From Microbacterium testaceum (GTDB lineage Bacteria > Actinomycetota > Actinomycetes > Actinomycetales > Microbacteriaceae), in assembly GCF_006539145.1 (NCBI RefSeq), contig NZ_BJML01000011.1, positions 53,622-117,621 of the forward strand: 64,000 nt of DNA. Direction: 5' to 3'. A program made the translations under genes and the position numbers. How positions within the stretch are numbered: the first letter of the stretch is position 1; the number at the start of each line of letters is the position of its first letter. Shown piece after piece: positions 18,036 through 29,036 of the stretch. Below the pieces are notes generated by a model. The model saw only the letters and a program-made list of their open reading frames with translations, made no database searches and had not been told where the DNA came from.

Positions 18036-19022
18036 ATGCCCTCCGCCTCGTCCCCCACCGCTTCGACCCGCGTCCCCGCCGCCCTGCGCCGCGTCGTCGC
18101 GTGGCTCCCCACCGACGTCGACCGTCGCGTTCGCGTATTCGCCTGGCTGTCGTTCGTCGCCGAGGTGCTCATCATCGGCACCGGCGGAGCCGTCCGCCTC
18201 ACCGGCTCGGGCCTCGGCTGCCCGACCTGGCCCAAGTGCACGGCCGATTCGCTCGTGAACACGCAGGAGATGGGCATCCACGGCGTCATCGAGTTCGGCA
18301 ACCGGACGCTGACCGGGCTCGTCGGCATCCTGGCCATCGCGGTCGTCGTGCTCGTCTGGCGTATGCGGCGCGAGCGCCGCGTGCTGTTCGTGCTCTCGCT
18401 CGTCGTACTCGTCGGAATCGTCGCCCAGGCCGTCGTCGGCGGCATCACGGTGCTCACCGGCCTCAATCCCTTCATCGTCGGGTTCCATTACGTCGCCTCG
18501 GTGTCGCTCGTGGCGGTGTGCGCCGCGTTCCTCGTGCGGATGAACCAGCCGACCGGCCCCCGCCTGCTCGCCGTGCCCCGCTGGTTCGCCGGACTGGTCC
18601 ACGCGACCACGGGCGTCCTCGCCCTCACGATCGTCTTCGGCGTGCTGACCACCGGCGCGGGTCCCCACTCGGGCGACGCCTCCGCCGGACGCAACGGCTT
18701 CGATGCCGAGGTGCTCGAACACGTGCACTCGTGGCCCGGGTACGCACTGTTCGCGCTGACGCTCGTCGTCGTCGCCGCGGCGTGGCGCCTGCGCCTGCCG
18801 GTGCGTCGGTGGACCCTCGCGCTCCTCGCCGTCGAGCTGGTGCAAATCGCCGTGGGTCTGTACCAGGCGCGCAACGGCCTGCCCGAGTTCGCCGTCGGCA
18901 CGCACATGGTGCTCGCAGCCCTCGCCGCCGCGACCATGACCGTCGTCGTGCTGCACCTGAAGCAGCCCGCCACCGCCGAACGTCGAGATGTCGGGCGCGA
19001 GACCGCGTCTGTGCGCGGCTGA
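18036..19022 (+). CDS. ctaA: Heme A synthase CtaA (COX15 family)
   Basis: 328 aa with eight predicted membrane segments. It oxidises heme O to heme A for cytochrome aa3 oxidase. The N-terminal helix is followed by the hallmark GGAVRLTGSGLGCPTWPKC, whose Cys pair is a known CtaA feature. The heme-binding histidines sit in HGVIEFGNR, HYVAS, HATTGV and GTHMVLA. Its partner CtaB lies 2.3 kb downstream on the other strand. Divergent from sufB. Confidence 0.9.
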   Translation: MPSASSPTASTRVPAALRRVVAWLPTDVDRRVRVFAWLSFVAEVLIIGTGGAVRLTGSGLGCPTWPKCTADSLVNTQEMGIHGVIEFGNRTLTGLVGILAIAVVVLVWRMRRERRVLFVLSLVVLVGIVAQAVVGGITVLTGLNPFIVGFHYVASVSLVAVCAAFLVRMNQPTGPRLLAVPRWFAGLVHATTGVLALTIVFGVLTTGAGPHSGDASAGRNGFDAEVLEHVHSWPGYALFALTLVVVAAAWRLRLPVRRWTLALLAVELVQIAVGLYQARNGLPEFAVGTHMVLAALAAATMTVVVLHLKQPATAERRDVGRETASVRG

Positions 19023-19285
19023 CTCCGGTCCGCGGCCTGCCGCAGTCGGAACGGGCCCTCCTTCGCGAAGGACCGCCTCCGCCTCCCGACGATGCCGAAC
19101 CGCCGCCCGGGCGATTCCTGCACCCCCCTTATACGCCCATAGGCGATTCATCGGCGACCCCTACACAGCGCACTGGCGCATCCGTCATGGTTGACCGTGG
19201 CACTTTCGTGCCTACCGTCCCGTCGTCCCCCGCTTCGGGACCCGCCGCCCGACACCCCCTGTCGGAACGACAAGGAGTACTCCCC

Positions 19286-19777
19286 ATGAAGACTCGTCCC
19301 CGCCTGGTGACCAGCATCCCGTTCTGGGTGCTCGTCGTCGCATCCCTGGCCGCCATCGCCGGCGGACTCGCGATCGTCCTGAACGGGATCGACGCGATGG
19401 AGCAGGTGCTCAACGACCCGAACGCCACCGTTGTGCAGGTCTACGTCGGCCAGTCGTGGGTCGTCGTCGGTGCCGCCGTCCTCGGCGCAGGTGCGATCGG
19501 CATCATCGCGGTCCTCGCCCTCGCCGCCGCCACCGCGCTCACCCACCGTCCCGATGTCGCGATCGAGACCATCGACTGGAGCAGCGACGATGAGACCGTC
19601 GCCGAGGACTCCGCTCCCGTCGCCCCGTTCGCGCCCGCCACGACCGCCACGCCCCTCGCGGTGGAGGACGCCGACGTCGAGACGCCGTCGACCGCGACCG
19701 CTCCCCCGCAGGCAGCCGCCGCCGCCCGCCACGACGAGCCCCGGCTCGACGCCGGAGACGACGCCACGCGTCGCTGA
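19286..19777 (+). CDS. Hypothetical two-helix membrane protein
   Basis: 163 aa. The ATG at 19286 has AAGGAG 8 nt upstream; the frame is open far upstream but that part is a shadow of ctaA. Two hydrophobic segments (about 10-32 and 52-80) flank a short exposed loop. The C-terminal half is a low-complexity cytoplasmic tail rich in Ala, Pro, Thr and Asp. I do not recognise a family. The 263-bp gap before it (19023-19285) holds no gene I can support. Confidence 0.6.
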   Translation: MKTRPRLVTSIPFWVLVVASLAAIAGGLAIVLNGIDAMEQVLNDPNATVVQVYVGQSWVVVGAAVLGAGAIGIIAVLALAAATALTHRPDVAIETIDWSSDDETVAEDSAPVAPFAPATTATPLAVEDADVETPSTATAPPQAAAAARHDEPRLDAGDDATRR

Positions 19778-19868
19778 TCCCGCGCCTCGAAAGCGCCCGC
19801 TCCCTCACCGGGGCGGGCGCTTCGCTGTGTCCGGGGCGTGCGGCGGCGGCTAACCTGGAGGAGTGTTC

Positions 19869-20420
19869 ATGCTGCGTTCCACCCAGGAGGACGATTGGCC
19901 CCGGGTGCGGGAGTTCCGCATCGAGAACGCCACCGACAACCCCGTCTCGTGGGCCGCGACCCTCGAAGAGACGCAGCGCATCCCGGACGAGGGCTGGAAG
20001 ATGCGCGCACGCCGCGGCGAACAACCCGACACGACGAGCATGGCCGCCATCGACGACGAGACGGGTCGATGGCTCGGAATGATGTGCGCGCAGATCGGGG
20101 ACGCGCACGGACCCGAGCCCGTCCTCACGGGCGTCTACGTGACCCCGGACGCGCGCGGGCGCGAGAACGGCGTCACCGACGCCCTGCTCGCCTCGATCCT
20201 GAGTTGGGCCGGCTCGCGTGACCAGACGGTTCTCCGGCTCTGGGTGGCCGAGCACGCCGCGCCGGCACGGAAGTACTACACCCGCAACGGATTCGTTCCG
20301 ACCGGGCGTACCCAGGACCTCCGTGTCCTCGGACGCGAGCCGCACCCCGACGATGGCGGACTAATAGAGATGAGCCGCCCCCTGACCGCCGACGCTCTCC
20401 CCGGAGCGCCCGAGCACTGA
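19869..20420 (+). CDS. GNAT family N-acetyltransferase
   Basis: 183 aa. The CoA loop appears as VYVTPDARGRENGVTDAL, a variant of R-G-x-G. It is followed by LRLWVAEHAAPARKYYTRNGF, with the typical aromatic-rich motif. The ATG at 19869 is preferred to the GTG at 19863 because GGAGGAG is properly spaced only for the ATG. Substrate unknown. Converges on ctaB. Confidence 0.78.
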   Translation: MLRSTQEDDWPRVREFRIENATDNPVSWAATLEETQRIPDEGWKMRARRGEQPDTTSMAAIDDETGRWLGMMCAQIGDAHGPEPVLTGVYVTPDARGRENGVTDALLASILSWAGSRDQTVLRLWVAEHAAPARKYYTRNGFVPTGRTQDLRVLGREPHPDDGGLIEMSRPLTADALPGAPEH

Positions 20421-20478
20421 CCGTCGCGGCACGGGCCCCCTCTGAGACTCCGGGAGCCGGCATCCGGGCGACGAGAAA

Positions 20479-20505
20479 GCGCCCGCCCTGAAACAGGACG
20501 GGCGC
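20479..20505. terminator. Bidirectional hairpin terminator
   Basis: A 12-bp stem (GCGCCCGCCCTG / CAGGACGGGCGC, one mismatch) with an AAA loop, followed by ATTTCT on the plus strand and GAAAG on the other side. It separates the convergent acetyltransferase and ctaB genes. Confidence 0.7.
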
Positions 20506-20519
20506 ATTTCTGAATCCGC

Positions 20520-21446
20520 TCAGAAGGGGAGTAGCGGGTCGACGGCGATCGCGACGAACAGCAGGGTGAGGTACGTGATCGAGGCGTGGAACACGCGCAT
20601 CGGCCGCGGCTCTCCGCCGCGCACGGCACGGGAGTACAAGCGGTGCGACTCGTAGATGAACCACCCGCCGAAGACGAGCGCCGAGACCGTGTAGACCAGG
20701 CCCATGGGCGCGACGGGGATGAGCAGCAGCGAGCATGCGACGGTGGCCCACGCGTAGAGGATCACCTGCAGCCCCACCTGCGAACCGCTGCGAGTCGCGC
20801 CGAGCATGGGCACATCGACCTCGTCGTACTGGGCGGCGTACTTCATCGACAGCGGCCAGTAGTGCGGGGGCGTCCACAGGAACACGAGCGCGAAGAGGAT
20901 GAACGGCGTCCACGACAACGACCCCGTCACAGCCGACCAGCCGATGAGCACCGGGAAGCAGCCCGCGATGCCGCCCCAGACGATGTTCTGCTCGGTGCGG
21001 CGTTTGAGGATCATCGTGTAGATCACGACGTAGAAGAAGATCGCCGCGGCCGACAGGCCCGCCGCCAGCGCGTTGGTGAAGGCCCACAGCCACACCGTCG
21101 ACACCGCCGCGAGCGTCCACGCGAATATCAGCGCACCGCGCGGCGACACCTCGCCCGTCACGAGCGGGCGGTTGACCGTGCGCTGCATGTGCGCGTCGAT
21201 GTCGCGATCGAGGTACATGTTGAACGCCGCCGCCGAACCCGCGCTGAGCGAGCCGCCGATGACCGTGGCGAGGATGAGCCACAGGTTCGGCAGACCCCCC
21301 TGCGCCAGGATCATCACCGGCACGGTGGTCACGAGAAGAAGCTCGAGGACGCGGGGCTTGGTCAGAGCGACGTAGGCCCGGAGGGTTCGTCCGACGGAGC
21401 GGCGATCGGTCGTCGCAATGACGTGCGACGTCGTCGAGATGTCCAT
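20520..21446 (-). CDS. ctaB: Heme O synthase CtaB (protoheme IX farnesyltransferase)
   Basis: 308-aa UbiA-superfamily prenyltransferase with about nine membrane segments. It attaches a farnesyl group to heme B, making heme O, the substrate of CtaA. The prenyl-diphosphate motif is [20 protein letters not shown] (N-x-x-x-D-x-x-x-D), followed by the conserved TPPHYWPLS loop. The ATG at 21446 (MDIST) is preferred; the frame is open to 21503. Divergent from tkt. Confidence 0.92.
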   Translation of the reverse strand: MDISTTSHVIATTDRRSVGRTLRAYVALTKPRVLELLLVTTVPVMILAQGGLPNLWLILATVIGGSLSAGSAAAFNMYLDRDIDAHMQRTVNRPLVTGEVSPRGALIFAWTLAAVSTVWLWAFTNALAAGLSAAAIFFYVVIYTMILKRRTEQNIVWGGIAGCFPVLIGWSAVTGSLSWTPFILFALVFLWTPPHYWPLSMKYAAQYDEVDVPMLGATRSGSQVGLQVILYAWATVACSLLLIPVAPMGLVYTVSALVFGGWFIYESHRLYSRAVRGGEPRPMRVFHASITYLTLLFVAIAVDPLLPF

Positions 21447-21466
21447 CGTCCCCCGGGGTAGCGCGT

Positions 21467-21487
21467 ATAGAACCTCCACGATTCTAT
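21467..21487. repeat. Inverted repeat in the ctaB-tkt intergenic region
   Basis: ATAGAA and TTCTAT arms separated by 9 nt, about 20 bp before the ctaB start. It could be a regulator site; no known consensus recognised. Confidence 0.3.
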
Positions 21488-21550
21488 GCCATCTCCACCA
21501 CACGACCGGCCGTCTGTCGACCCCCCGTCACGCACCGCAACCTGCAGTGG

Positions 21551-21576
21551 CGTTCTCGCTATGCTGACGGAGAACG
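21551..21576 (+). promoter_or_regulatory. Inverted repeat around a possible tkt operon promoter
   Basis: CGTTCTC and GAGAACG form perfect 7-bp arms separated by 12 nt. The spacer contains TATGCT, a plausible -10 hexamer at 21560-21565. The layout suggests an operator over the promoter of the pentose-phosphate operon. The 5' leader to the tkt start would be about 105 nt. Confidence 0.4.
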
Positions 21577-21676
21577 CGCGCCCCGCGCCGACACCCCACC
21601 CCTCTCCCACTCCTACGGTGGTGAGTGCGGCGTCGGAAGTGAACCCGGGCGCACAGTATCGAGAAAGGCGACCCAG

Positions 21677-23776
21677 TTGTCGGACTTCGAATGGGATGAC
21701 ATCGATCGGCGCGCGGTGGACACCGCTCGCATTCTCGCGGCGGACGCCGTCGAGAAGGTGGGCAACGGCCACCCCGGAACCGCGATGTCGCTCGCTCCCG
21801 CGGCCTACCTGCTCTACCAGCGCGTCATGCGCCATGATCCCGCCGACACCCACTGGCCGGGTCGCGACCGCTTCATCCTGTCGGTCGGACACTCGTCACT
21901 CACGCAGTACGTGCAGCTCTACCTCGGCGGCTTCGGCCTCGAGAAGAAGGATCTCGAGGCGCTGCGCACCTGGGGCTCGCTGACCCCGGGCCACCCCGAG
22001 TACGGCCACACCGACGGTGTGGAGATCACCACCGGTCCCCTCGGCCAGGGCCTCGCCTCGTCCGTGGGCTTCGCCTACGCGGCACGTTACGAGCGCGGCC
22101 TCTTCGACCCCGAGTCGCCGGCCGGCGAGAGCCCCTTCGACCACTACGTCTACGTGATCGCCGGCGACGGCGACCTCCAGGAGGGCGTGACCAGCGAGGC
22201 CTCCTCGCTCGCCGGCCACCAGGAGCTCGGCAACCTCATCGCCATCTACGACTCCAACCAGATCTCGATCGAGGACGACACCAACGTCGCCTTCACCGAA
22301 GACGTCCAGAAGCGTTACGAGGCATACGGCTGGCACGTGCAGACGGTCGACTGGAAGAAGACCGGCGAGTACGTCGAAGACGTCGCCGAACTGCACGCGG
22401 CCATCGAGCGCGCGAAGGGCGAGACGAGCAAGCCGTCGCTCATCGTCCTCAAGACGATCATCGGTTGGCCCTCGCCCGGCAAGCAGAACTCGGGCAAGAT
22501 CCACGGTTCCGCCCTCGGCGCCGACGAGCTCAAGGCGACGAAGGAGGTGCTCGGCTTCGACCCCGAGCAGCACTTCGCCGTCGACGACGACGTCATCGCC
22601 CACACGCGCAAGCTCGTGGAGCGCGGCGAGGCCGAGAAGGCCGCCTGGCAGCAGAAGTTCGACGCCTGGGCCGAGGCCCACCCCGAGCGCAAGCAGCTGT
22701 GGGACCGCCTCCAGGCCCGTGAGCTCCCCGCCGACATCGCCGACGCCCTCCCCGCCTTCGAAGCGGGCAAGGACGTCTCGACCCGCGCCGCCAGCGGCAC
22801 GGTCATCAACGCCCTGGCCGCCGAGCTCCCCGAGCTCTGGGGCGGTTCGGCCGATCTGGCCGAGTCGAACCTCACCACGATCAAGGATGCCAAGTCCTTC
22901 ATCCCCGCGGAATGGTCGACGCACGAGTGGTCGGGAGACGCCTACGGCCGCGTCCTGCACTTCGGCATCCGCGAGCACGCCATGGGCGCCATCCTCAACG
23001 GCATCGTGCTGCACGGGCCCACGCGTCCGTTCGGCGGCACCTTCCTGATCTTCAGCGACTACATGCGCCCGCCCGTGCGTCTGGCAGCCCTGATGAACAT
23101 CCCGACGATCTTCGTCTGGACGCACGACTCCGTCGCCCTCGGCGAGGACGGTCCCACGCACCAGCCGATCGAGCAGATCGCCACGCTCCGCGCCATCCCC
23201 AACTTCGCCCTCGTGCGTCCCGCGGACGCCAACGAGACGAGCGTCGTCTGGCTCGAGATGCTGCGCCGCACCGCCGGTCCCGCCGGTATCGCCCTCACCC
23301 GCCAGAACATCCCGGTATTCGCTCGCGGCACGGGAGCGGCATCCGGGGACGAGTTCGCCTCCGCCGAAGGCGCTGTCAAGGGCGCGTACGTGCTGGCCGA
23401 GGCGAAGGACGGCGAGCCCGACGTGATCCTCATCGCGACCGGATCCGAGGTGCAGCTGGCCGTCGAGGCGCGCGAGACGCTCGCCGCCGAGGGCGTGCAC
23501 GCCCGCGTCGTGTCGGCACCCTCGCTCGAATGGTTCGCCGAGCAGGACGAGGCGTACCGCGAGTCGGTGCTGCCGTCCTCGGTCAAGGCGCGCGTGTCGG
23601 TCGAGGCCGGCTCCGCCCTCAGCTGGGCGGGCATCGTCGGCGACGCCGGTCGCTCGGTCGCCATCGACCACTTCGGTGCGTCGGCCGACTACAAGACCCT
23701 TTTCCAGAAGTTCGGCATCACGACGGAACACGTCGTCGAGGCGGCCCGCGAGTCCATCGCCGCGGCCAAGAAGTAA
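21677..23776 (+). CDS. tkt: Transketolase
   Basis: 699 aa, full family length. A thiamine-diphosphate enzyme that transfers two-carbon ketol units in the non-oxidative pentose-phosphate pathway. Visible landmarks are the GHPGTAMS and GHPE(YGHT) substrate-loop histidines, the ThDP motif GDGDLQEG followed by NQISIEDD, and the [15 protein letters not shown] segment. The start is a TTG with GAAAGG upstream. First gene of the tkt-tal-pgi-zwf-opcA-pgl operon. Confidence 0.94.
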   Translation: MSDFEWDDIDRRAVDTARILAADAVEKVGNGHPGTAMSLAPAAYLLYQRVMRHDPADTHWPGRDRFILSVGHSSLTQYVQLYLGGFGLEKKDLEALRTWGSLTPGHPEYGHTDGVEITTGPLGQGLASSVGFAYAARYERGLFDPESPAGESPFDHYVYVIAGDGDLQEGVTSEASSLAGHQELGNLIAIYDSNQISIEDDTNVAFTEDVQKRYEAYGWHVQTVDWKKTGEYVEDVAELHAAIERAKGETSKPSLIVLKTIIGWPSPGKQNSGKIHGSALGADELKATKEVLGFDPEQHFAVDDDVIAHTRKLVERGEAEKAAWQQKFDAWAEAHPERKQLWDRLQARELPADIADALPAFEAGKDVSTRAASGTVINALAAELPELWGGSADLAESNLTTIKDAKSFIPAEWSTHEWSGDAYGRVLHFGIREHAMGAILNGIVLHGPTRPFGGTFLIFSDYMRPPVRLAALMNIPTIFVWTHDSVALGEDGPTHQPIEQIATLRAIPNFALVRPADANETSVVWLEMLRRTAGPAGIALTRQNIPVFARGTGAASGDEFASAEGAVKGAYVLAEAKDGEPDVILIATGSEVQLAVEARETLAAEGVHARVVSAPSLEWFAEQDEAYRESVLPSSVKARVSVEAGSALSWAGIVGDAGRSVAIDHFGASADYKTLFQKFGITTEHVVEAARESIAAAKK

Positions 23777-23795
23777 TCAGAGGAGAACCAGGACA

Positions 23796-24917
23796 ATGAG
23801 CACTCCCACCGCAGATCTCGCCGCCGCCGGCGTCAGCATCTGGCTCGACGACCTTTCGCGTCAGCGCATCCAGTCCGGCAACCTCGCCGAGCTCATCGAC
23901 TCGCGCAACGTCTCGGGTGTCACCACGAACCCGACCATCTTCGCCGGCGCCCTGTCGAAGGGCGAGGCGTACGAGGGTCAGGTCAAGGAGCTCGCGGCCG
24001 CCGACGCCAGCGTCGACGAGGCGATCTTCTCGATCACCACCGACGACGTGCGCGACGCGTGCGACATCTTCCTGCCGGTCTTCGAGGCCACAAACGGCGT
24101 CGACGGACGCGTGTCGATCGAGGTCTCCCCCGACCTCGCCCACGACACCGAGGGCACGATCGCCCAGGCGAAGGACCTGTCGGCCCGCGTCGACCGCAAG
24201 AACGTCCTCATCAAGATCCCCGCGACCAAGGCCGGCCTCCCCGCCATCACCGAGGTCATCGGCGCCGGTATCTCGGTCAACGTCACGCTCATCTTCAGCC
24301 TCGAGCGGTACGAAGAGGTCATCGACGCCTACCTCGCGGGTGTCGAGAAGGCACGCGACGCCGGTCACGACATCTCGACCCTGCAGTCGGTCGCGTCGTT
24401 CTTCGTCTCGCGCGTCGACACCGAGATCGACAAGCGTCTCGCCGCGATCGGCACCGACGAAGCCGCCGCGCTCAAGGGCAAGGCGGGCATCGCCAACGCG
24501 CGTCTGGCCTACGAGCTCTTCGAGAAGAAGTTCGCCGAGCCGCGCGCGAAGGCCCTTCTCGAGGCCGGGGCCACCGTGCAGCGTCCGCTCTGGGCGTCGA
24601 CCGGCGTCAAGGACCCCGCGCTCCCCGACACGCTCTACGTCACCGAGCTCGTCGCCCCCGGCACCGTCAACACGATGCCCGAGAAGACGCTCGAGGCCAC
24701 GTTCGACCACGGCGTCATCACCGGAGACACCGTCACCGGTGCGTACGCCGACGCGCACGAGGTGTTCGACCGCCTCGCCGCCGCGGGCGTCGACGTCGCC
24801 GACGCCACCCAGGTGCTCGAGGACGAGGGTGTCGAGAAGTTCATCGCCTCGTGGCACGAACTTCAGGACACCGTGAAGACCGCGCTGCAGGCCGGAAGCG
24901 CCCAGGCCGCGCGGTGA
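23796..24917 (+). CDS. tal: Transaldolase
   Basis: 373 aa, the long actinobacterial/cyanobacterial transaldolase class. It exchanges dihydroxyacetone units between sugar phosphates. The N-terminal [10 protein letters not shown] and the Schiff-base Lys in [12 protein letters not shown] are clear, as is the VNVTLIFS strand after it. ATG with AGGAG upstream. The stop overlaps the GTG of pgi by 4 bp. Confidence 0.93.
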   Translation: MSTPTADLAAAGVSIWLDDLSRQRIQSGNLAELIDSRNVSGVTTNPTIFAGALSKGEAYEGQVKELAAADASVDEAIFSITTDDVRDACDIFLPVFEATNGVDGRVSIEVSPDLAHDTEGTIAQAKDLSARVDRKNVLIKIPATKAGLPAITEVIGAGISVNVTLIFSLERYEEVIDAYLAGVEKARDAGHDISTLQSVASFFVSRVDTEIDKRLAAIGTDEAAALKGKAGIANARLAYELFEKKFAEPRAKALLEAGATVQRPLWASTGVKDPALPDTLYVTELVAPGTVNTMPEKTLEATFDHGVITGDTVTGAYADAHEVFDRLAAAGVDVADATQVLEDEGVEKFIASWHELQDTVKTALQAGSAQAAR

Positions 24918-26539
24918 CTCTCGCCGTCAAGGTCACCGGCCACGTCAAGTCGGTCGTCGACGCGGAGTTGCCGGGCCTGACGGGCTCGCTCATCGCGTCG
25001 GGGATCACCGCAGGCGACGCTTCCCTGTGGGGCGCCGCCGCGGAAGACGAGGCCTCGCGTCGGCTGGGGTGGGTGCGGGCGGTATCCGTCTCGCGCCCCC
25101 TCGTGCCGGAGATCACGGCCCTGCGCGACGAACTCGTCGCGCAGGGCGTGACCCGCGTCGTCCTCGCCGGGATGGGCGGCTCCTCGCTCGCCCCCGAGGT
25201 CATCGCGCAGTCGGCGGGCGTACCGCTCGTCATCCTCGACTCCACCGCTCCGGGCCAGGTGCTCGCCGCGATCGACGGCGACGCCGAGTCCGGCGGACTC
25301 GAGAAGACCGTGCTGGTCGTGTCGAGCAAGTCGGGCTCGACGATCGAGACCGACTCCGCGAAGCGCGCCTTCGAGGCCGCCTTCCGCGACCTCGGCATCG
25401 ACCCGGCCGGGCGCATCGTGGTCGTCACCGACCCCGGTTCCCCGCTCGAGGCGTCAGCCCTGGCCGACGGCTACCGCGTCTTCACCGCGGACCCCACCGT
25501 GGGTGGCCGCTACTCCGCGCTGACGGCGTTCGGGCTCGTCCCGACCGGCCTCGCCGGCGTCGACATCGAGGACCTCCTCGACGAAGCGGATGCCACCCTG
25601 CTCGAGGTCGCGATCGACTCACCCGAGAACCCCGCCCTGGTCCTGGCCGCGGCCATCGCCGGGGGCGGCGACCTGCGCCGCGACAAGCTCGGCCTGGTCA
25701 CCGACGGCAGTCACATCATCGGCCTGCCCGACTGGATCGAGCAGCTCGTCGCAGAGTCGACGGGCAAGAACGGCACCGGCATCCTGCCCGTCGTCCTTCT
25801 CCCGGTCTCGCCCGAGCTCGACTCGAAGCCGGACGATCTGCAGATCGTCCGCTTCGTCGACGACGCCGACGCGTTCCATCTGTTCGAGCGTCACACCGGC
25901 GACGTGCTGGTGAGTGGCTCGCTCGGCGCGCAGTTCGTCGTATGGGAGTACGCCACCGCGATCGCCGGTCGCCTGCTCGGCATCGACCCCTTCGATCAGC
26001 CCGACGTCGAATCGGCGAAGACCGCGACGCGCGGCCTGCTCGATGCGCAGCCCGCCCCCACCGCCCCGGCATTCGTCGACGGCGGCGTCGAGGTCCGTGT
26101 CTCCGATCCGACCCTGGCGGCCAGCGGCACGGTCGCGGGCGTGCTGGCGGCGCTGTGGCAGACGGTGCCGGCCGACGGGTACGTCAGCGTCCAGGCATAC
26201 GTGAACCGCCTCGAGTTCGCTCAGCTCGCGGGGCTGCGCGAACTCGTGGCCGCCGACTCCGGTCGCCCCACCACGTTCGGATGGGGACCGCGGTTCCTGC
26301 ACTCCACCGGGCAGTATCACAAGGGAGGTCCCGCCACCGGCGTCTTCCTCCAGATCCTCGAACGCACCGACGTCGACCTCGAAATCCCCGGTCGGCCGTT
26401 CACGTTCGGGCAACTCATCCAGGCACAGGCCGCGGGCGACGCGAGTGTGTTGGCGGAGGGCCACGGCCGTCCCGTCGTCACGCTGACGCTGACCGACCCG
26501 CAGGTCGAGGTGCTCTCACTCTTCGAGGCGGCGCAATAA
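24914..26539 (+). CDS. pgi: Glucose-6-phosphate isomerase
   Basis: 541 aa with two SIS-type halves. Interconverts glucose-6-P and fructose-6-P, feeding carbon into or out of the operon's pathway. Signatures include [23 protein letters not shown] (phosphate-binding SIS loop) and [13 protein letters not shown], with the catalytic His/Lys near the C-terminus. The GTG at 24914 is chosen because it overlaps the tal stop. It differs in length and signature from the E. coli form and belongs to the SIS-type group seen in high-GC Gram-positives. Confidence 0.9.
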   Translation: MTLAVKVTGHVKSVVDAELPGLTGSLIASGITAGDASLWGAAAEDEASRRLGWVRAVSVSRPLVPEITALRDELVAQGVTRVVLAGMGGSSLAPEVIAQSAGVPLVILDSTAPGQVLAAIDGDAESGGLEKTVLVVSSKSGSTIETDSAKRAFEAAFRDLGIDPAGRIVVVTDPGSPLEASALADGYRVFTADPTVGGRYSALTAFGLVPTGLAGVDIEDLLDEADATLLEVAIDSPENPALVLAAAIAGGGDLRRDKLGLVTDGSHIIGLPDWIEQLVAESTGKNGTGILPVVLLPVSPELDSKPDDLQIVRFVDDADAFHLFERHTGDVLVSGSLGAQFVVWEYATAIAGRLLGIDPFDQPDVESAKTATRGLLDAQPAPTAPAFVDGGVEVRVSDPTLAASGTVAGVLAALWQTVPADGYVSVQAYVNRLEFAQLAGLRELVAADSGRPTTFGWGPRFLHSTGQYHKGGPATGVFLQILERTDVDLEIPGRPFTFGQLIQAQAAGDASVLAEGHGRPVVTLTLTDPQVEVLSLFEAAQ

Positions 26540-26541
26540 GC

Positions 26542-28092
26542 ATGGTCGTAGAGATCACACCGGGTCACAATCCGTTACGCGATCCCGAGGATCGCCGTTT
26601 GAGCCGGATCGCGGGGCCCAGCGCCCTCGTGATCTTCGGCGTCACCGGCGACCTCTCGCGGAAGAAACTCATGCCGGCGGTCTATGACCTCGCCAACCGC
26701 GGACTCCTGCCGCCGGGCTTCGCTCTGGTGGGCTTCGCGCGCCGCGACTGGGAGGACCAGGACTTCGCCGAGGTCGTCTACGAGTCGGTCAAGAAGTACG
26801 CGCGAACGGAGTTCCGCGAAGAGACGTGGAAGGAGCTCCTCGAGGGCATCCGCTTCGTCCAGGGCGAATTCGATGACCCCGAGGCCTTCCAGCGCCTGCG
26901 CGCGACGGTCGACAAGCTCGACACCGAGCGCGGCACGATGGGCAACCACGCCTACTACCTCTCGATCCCGCCCAAGGCCTTCCCGCTCGTCACGACGCAG
27001 CTCAAGGCGTCGGGGCTCGTCGGAGACGCGTCGGACGGGGTGAACGGATGGCGCCGCGTCGTCATCGAGAAGCCGTTCGGCCACGACCTCGCTTCCGCCC
27101 GCGAGCTGAACGAGGTCGTCGAGAGCGCGTTCCCGGCCGACTCGATCTTCCGCATCGACCACTACCTCGGCAAAGAGACGGTGCAGAACATCCTCGCGCT
27201 GCGTTTCGCCAACGAGCTGTACGAGCCGATCTGGAACCGCAACTACGTCGACCACGTCCAGATCACGATGGCCGAAGATATCGGCGTCGGCGGCCGCGCC
27301 GGCTACTACGACGGCATCGGCGCAGCGCGCGACGTCATCCAGAACCACCTGTTGCAGTTGCTGGCCCTCACGGCGATGGAGGAGCCGATCAGCTTCAACG
27401 CGGCGGATCTGCGCGCCGAGAAGGAGAAGGTGCTGGCCGCTGTGCGCGTGCCCGAGAACCTCGCCGAGGCGACCGCACGCGGGCAGTACGCCGGCGGCTG
27501 GCAGGGCGGGGAGCAGGTGCTCGGCTTCCTCGAAGAAGACGGGATGAACCCCGAGTCGGTCACCGAGACGTACGCGGCGATCAAGCTCGAGATCAATACG
27601 CGCCGCTGGTCGGGTGTGCCCTTCTACGTCCGGAGCGGAAAGCGCCTGGGCCGTCGTGTCACCGAGGTTGCCGTCGTGTTCAAGCGCGCACCGCAGCAGC
27701 TGTTCTCGCAGAGCCAGACGCAGGAGCTGGGCCAGAACGCCCTCGTCATCCGCGTGCAGCCCGACGAGGGCGTGACGATCCGGTTCGGCTCGAAGGTCCC
27801 CGGCGACGGCACCCAGGTGCGCGACGTGACGATGGACTTCGGCTACGGACACGCCTTCACCGAGGCGAGCCCCGAAGCGTACGAGCGCCTCATCCTCGAC
27901 GTGCTGTTGGGAGACCCGCCCCTGTTCCCCCGGCACGAAGAGGTGGAGCTCAGCTGGAAGATCCTCGACCCGATCGAGGAGTTCTGGGCCGCCCAGGGCG
28001 GTCCGCTCGAACAGTACTCGCCCGGTTCCTGGGGTCCGGCATCCGCCGACGAACTCCTCGCCCGCGACGGTCGCACCTGGAGACGCCCGTGA
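26542..28092 (+). CDS. zwf: Glucose-6-phosphate 1-dehydrogenase
   Basis: 516 aa. Oxidises glucose-6-P with NADP+ in the first oxidative pentose-phosphate step. The coenzyme loop is GVTGDLSRKKL. The substrate site RIDHYLGKETVQN carries the catalytic His-Tyr/Lys signature, and EKPFGHDL is the conserved strand before it. The ATG lies 2 nt after the pgi stop. Its activity in Actinobacteria normally depends on OpcA, the next gene. Confidence 0.94.
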   Translation: MVVEITPGHNPLRDPEDRRLSRIAGPSALVIFGVTGDLSRKKLMPAVYDLANRGLLPPGFALVGFARRDWEDQDFAEVVYESVKKYARTEFREETWKELLEGIRFVQGEFDDPEAFQRLRATVDKLDTERGTMGNHAYYLSIPPKAFPLVTTQLKASGLVGDASDGVNGWRRVVIEKPFGHDLASARELNEVVESAFPADSIFRIDHYLGKETVQNILALRFANELYEPIWNRNYVDHVQITMAEDIGVGGRAGYYDGIGAARDVIQNHLLQLLALTAMEEPISFNAADLRAEKEKVLAAVRVPENLAEATARGQYAGGWQGGEQVLGFLEEDGMNPESVTETYAAIKLEINTRRWSGVPFYVRSGKRLGRRVTEVAVVFKRAPQQLFSQSQTQELGQNALVIRVQPDEGVTIRFGSKVPGDGTQVRDVTMDFGYGHAFTEASPEAYERLILDVLLGDPPLFPRHEEVELSWKILDPIEEFWAAQGGPLEQYSPGSWGPASADELLARDGRTWRRP

Positions 28093-29036
28093 TCATCGAC
28101 CTTCCCGACACCACTGTCAGCGCCATCTCGAAGAAGCTCGTGAGCGTGCGCGAAGAGGGCGGCGCCGTCGCCCTCGGCCGCGTGCTGACACTCATCATCG
28201 TCACTCACCACGGCGCCGAAGAAGAGGTCATCGAGGCCGCGAACGACGCCTCGCGAGAGCACCCCATGCGAGTGATCGCCGTCCTGTTCGGGGACGACGA
28301 CGCCGAACCCCGCCTCGACGCGCAGATCCGCGTGGGCGGCGACGCCGGAGCGAGCGAGGTCGTGGTCCTTCGCGCCCACGGCGCCGCGGGTTCCAACGCC
28401 GAGAGCCTCGTGACCGGCCTGCTGCTTCCGGATGCCCCGGTCGTCGCCTGGTGGCCGGCCGACGCGCCCGAGGACCCCTCGCACTCCGCGATCGGTCGCA
28501 TCGCCCAGCGCCGCATCACCGACGCCTCGTCGCAGGCGGACCCCGCCGCCTGGGTCGCCCACCTCGGCGAGCACTACGCTCCCGGCGACACCGACTTCGC
28601 CTGGACCCGCGTGACGCGCTGGCGCGAGCAGCTGGCCGCCGTCCTCGACCAGCCGCCGTACGAGCCGGTGACCGCGATCGAAGTCCGCGGAGCCGCTGAC
28701 TCCCCTTCCACCGCTCTCCTGGCGGCGTGGCTCGGGATGAAGCTCGACGCCCCCGTCGACTACGCCTACCTGCCCTCCGACGAGTGGTCGAGCGGCATCA
28801 AGTCGGTGCGCCTGACCCGCCCGAGCGGCGACACGCTGCTCGAACGCCCCGAGTCCGGCGTCGCGGTGCTCACCCAGCCCGGTCAGCCCACGCACGACCT
28901 GGCTTTCCCGCGTCGCACGCTGCGCGAATGCCTCGCCGAGGAGCTCCGTCGCCTGGATCCCGACCTGCTCTACGGTCGCGTGATCACCGAGGGCCACGAC
29001 CTGCTGCTCGCCGCGAGCGAGCGGGACGCGTCATGA
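28089..29036 (+). CDS. opcA: Glucose-6-phosphate dehydrogenase assembly protein OpcA
   Basis: 315 aa. OpcA binds and activates Zwf in Actinobacteria and cyanobacteria. It is recognised by the N-terminal MIIDLPDTTVSAISKKL start, the PVVAWWPADAP segment and position between zwf and pgl. The GTG overlaps the zwf stop and its own stop overlaps the ATG of pgl, so the three genes are tightly coupled. Confidence 0.9.
   Translation: MIIDLPDTTVSAISKKLVSVREEGGAVALGRVLTLIIVTHHGAEEEVIEAANDASREHPMRVIAVLFGDDDAEPRLDAQIRVGGDAGASEVVVLRAHGAAGSNAESLVTGLLLPDAPVVAWWPADAPEDPSHSAIGRIAQRRITDASSQADPAAWVAHLGEHYAPGDTDFAWTRVTRWREQLAAVLDQPPYEPVTAIEVRGAADSPSTALLAAWLGMKLDAPVDYAYLPSDEWSSGIKSVRLTRPSGDTLLERPESGVAVLTQPGQPTHDLAFPRRTLRECLAEELRRLDPDLLYGRVITEGHDLLLAASERDAS

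Noticed and set aside
21896..23731. 611-codon minus-strand frame inside tkt
   Set aside because: Exactly covers transketolase on the other strand and shows no domain.
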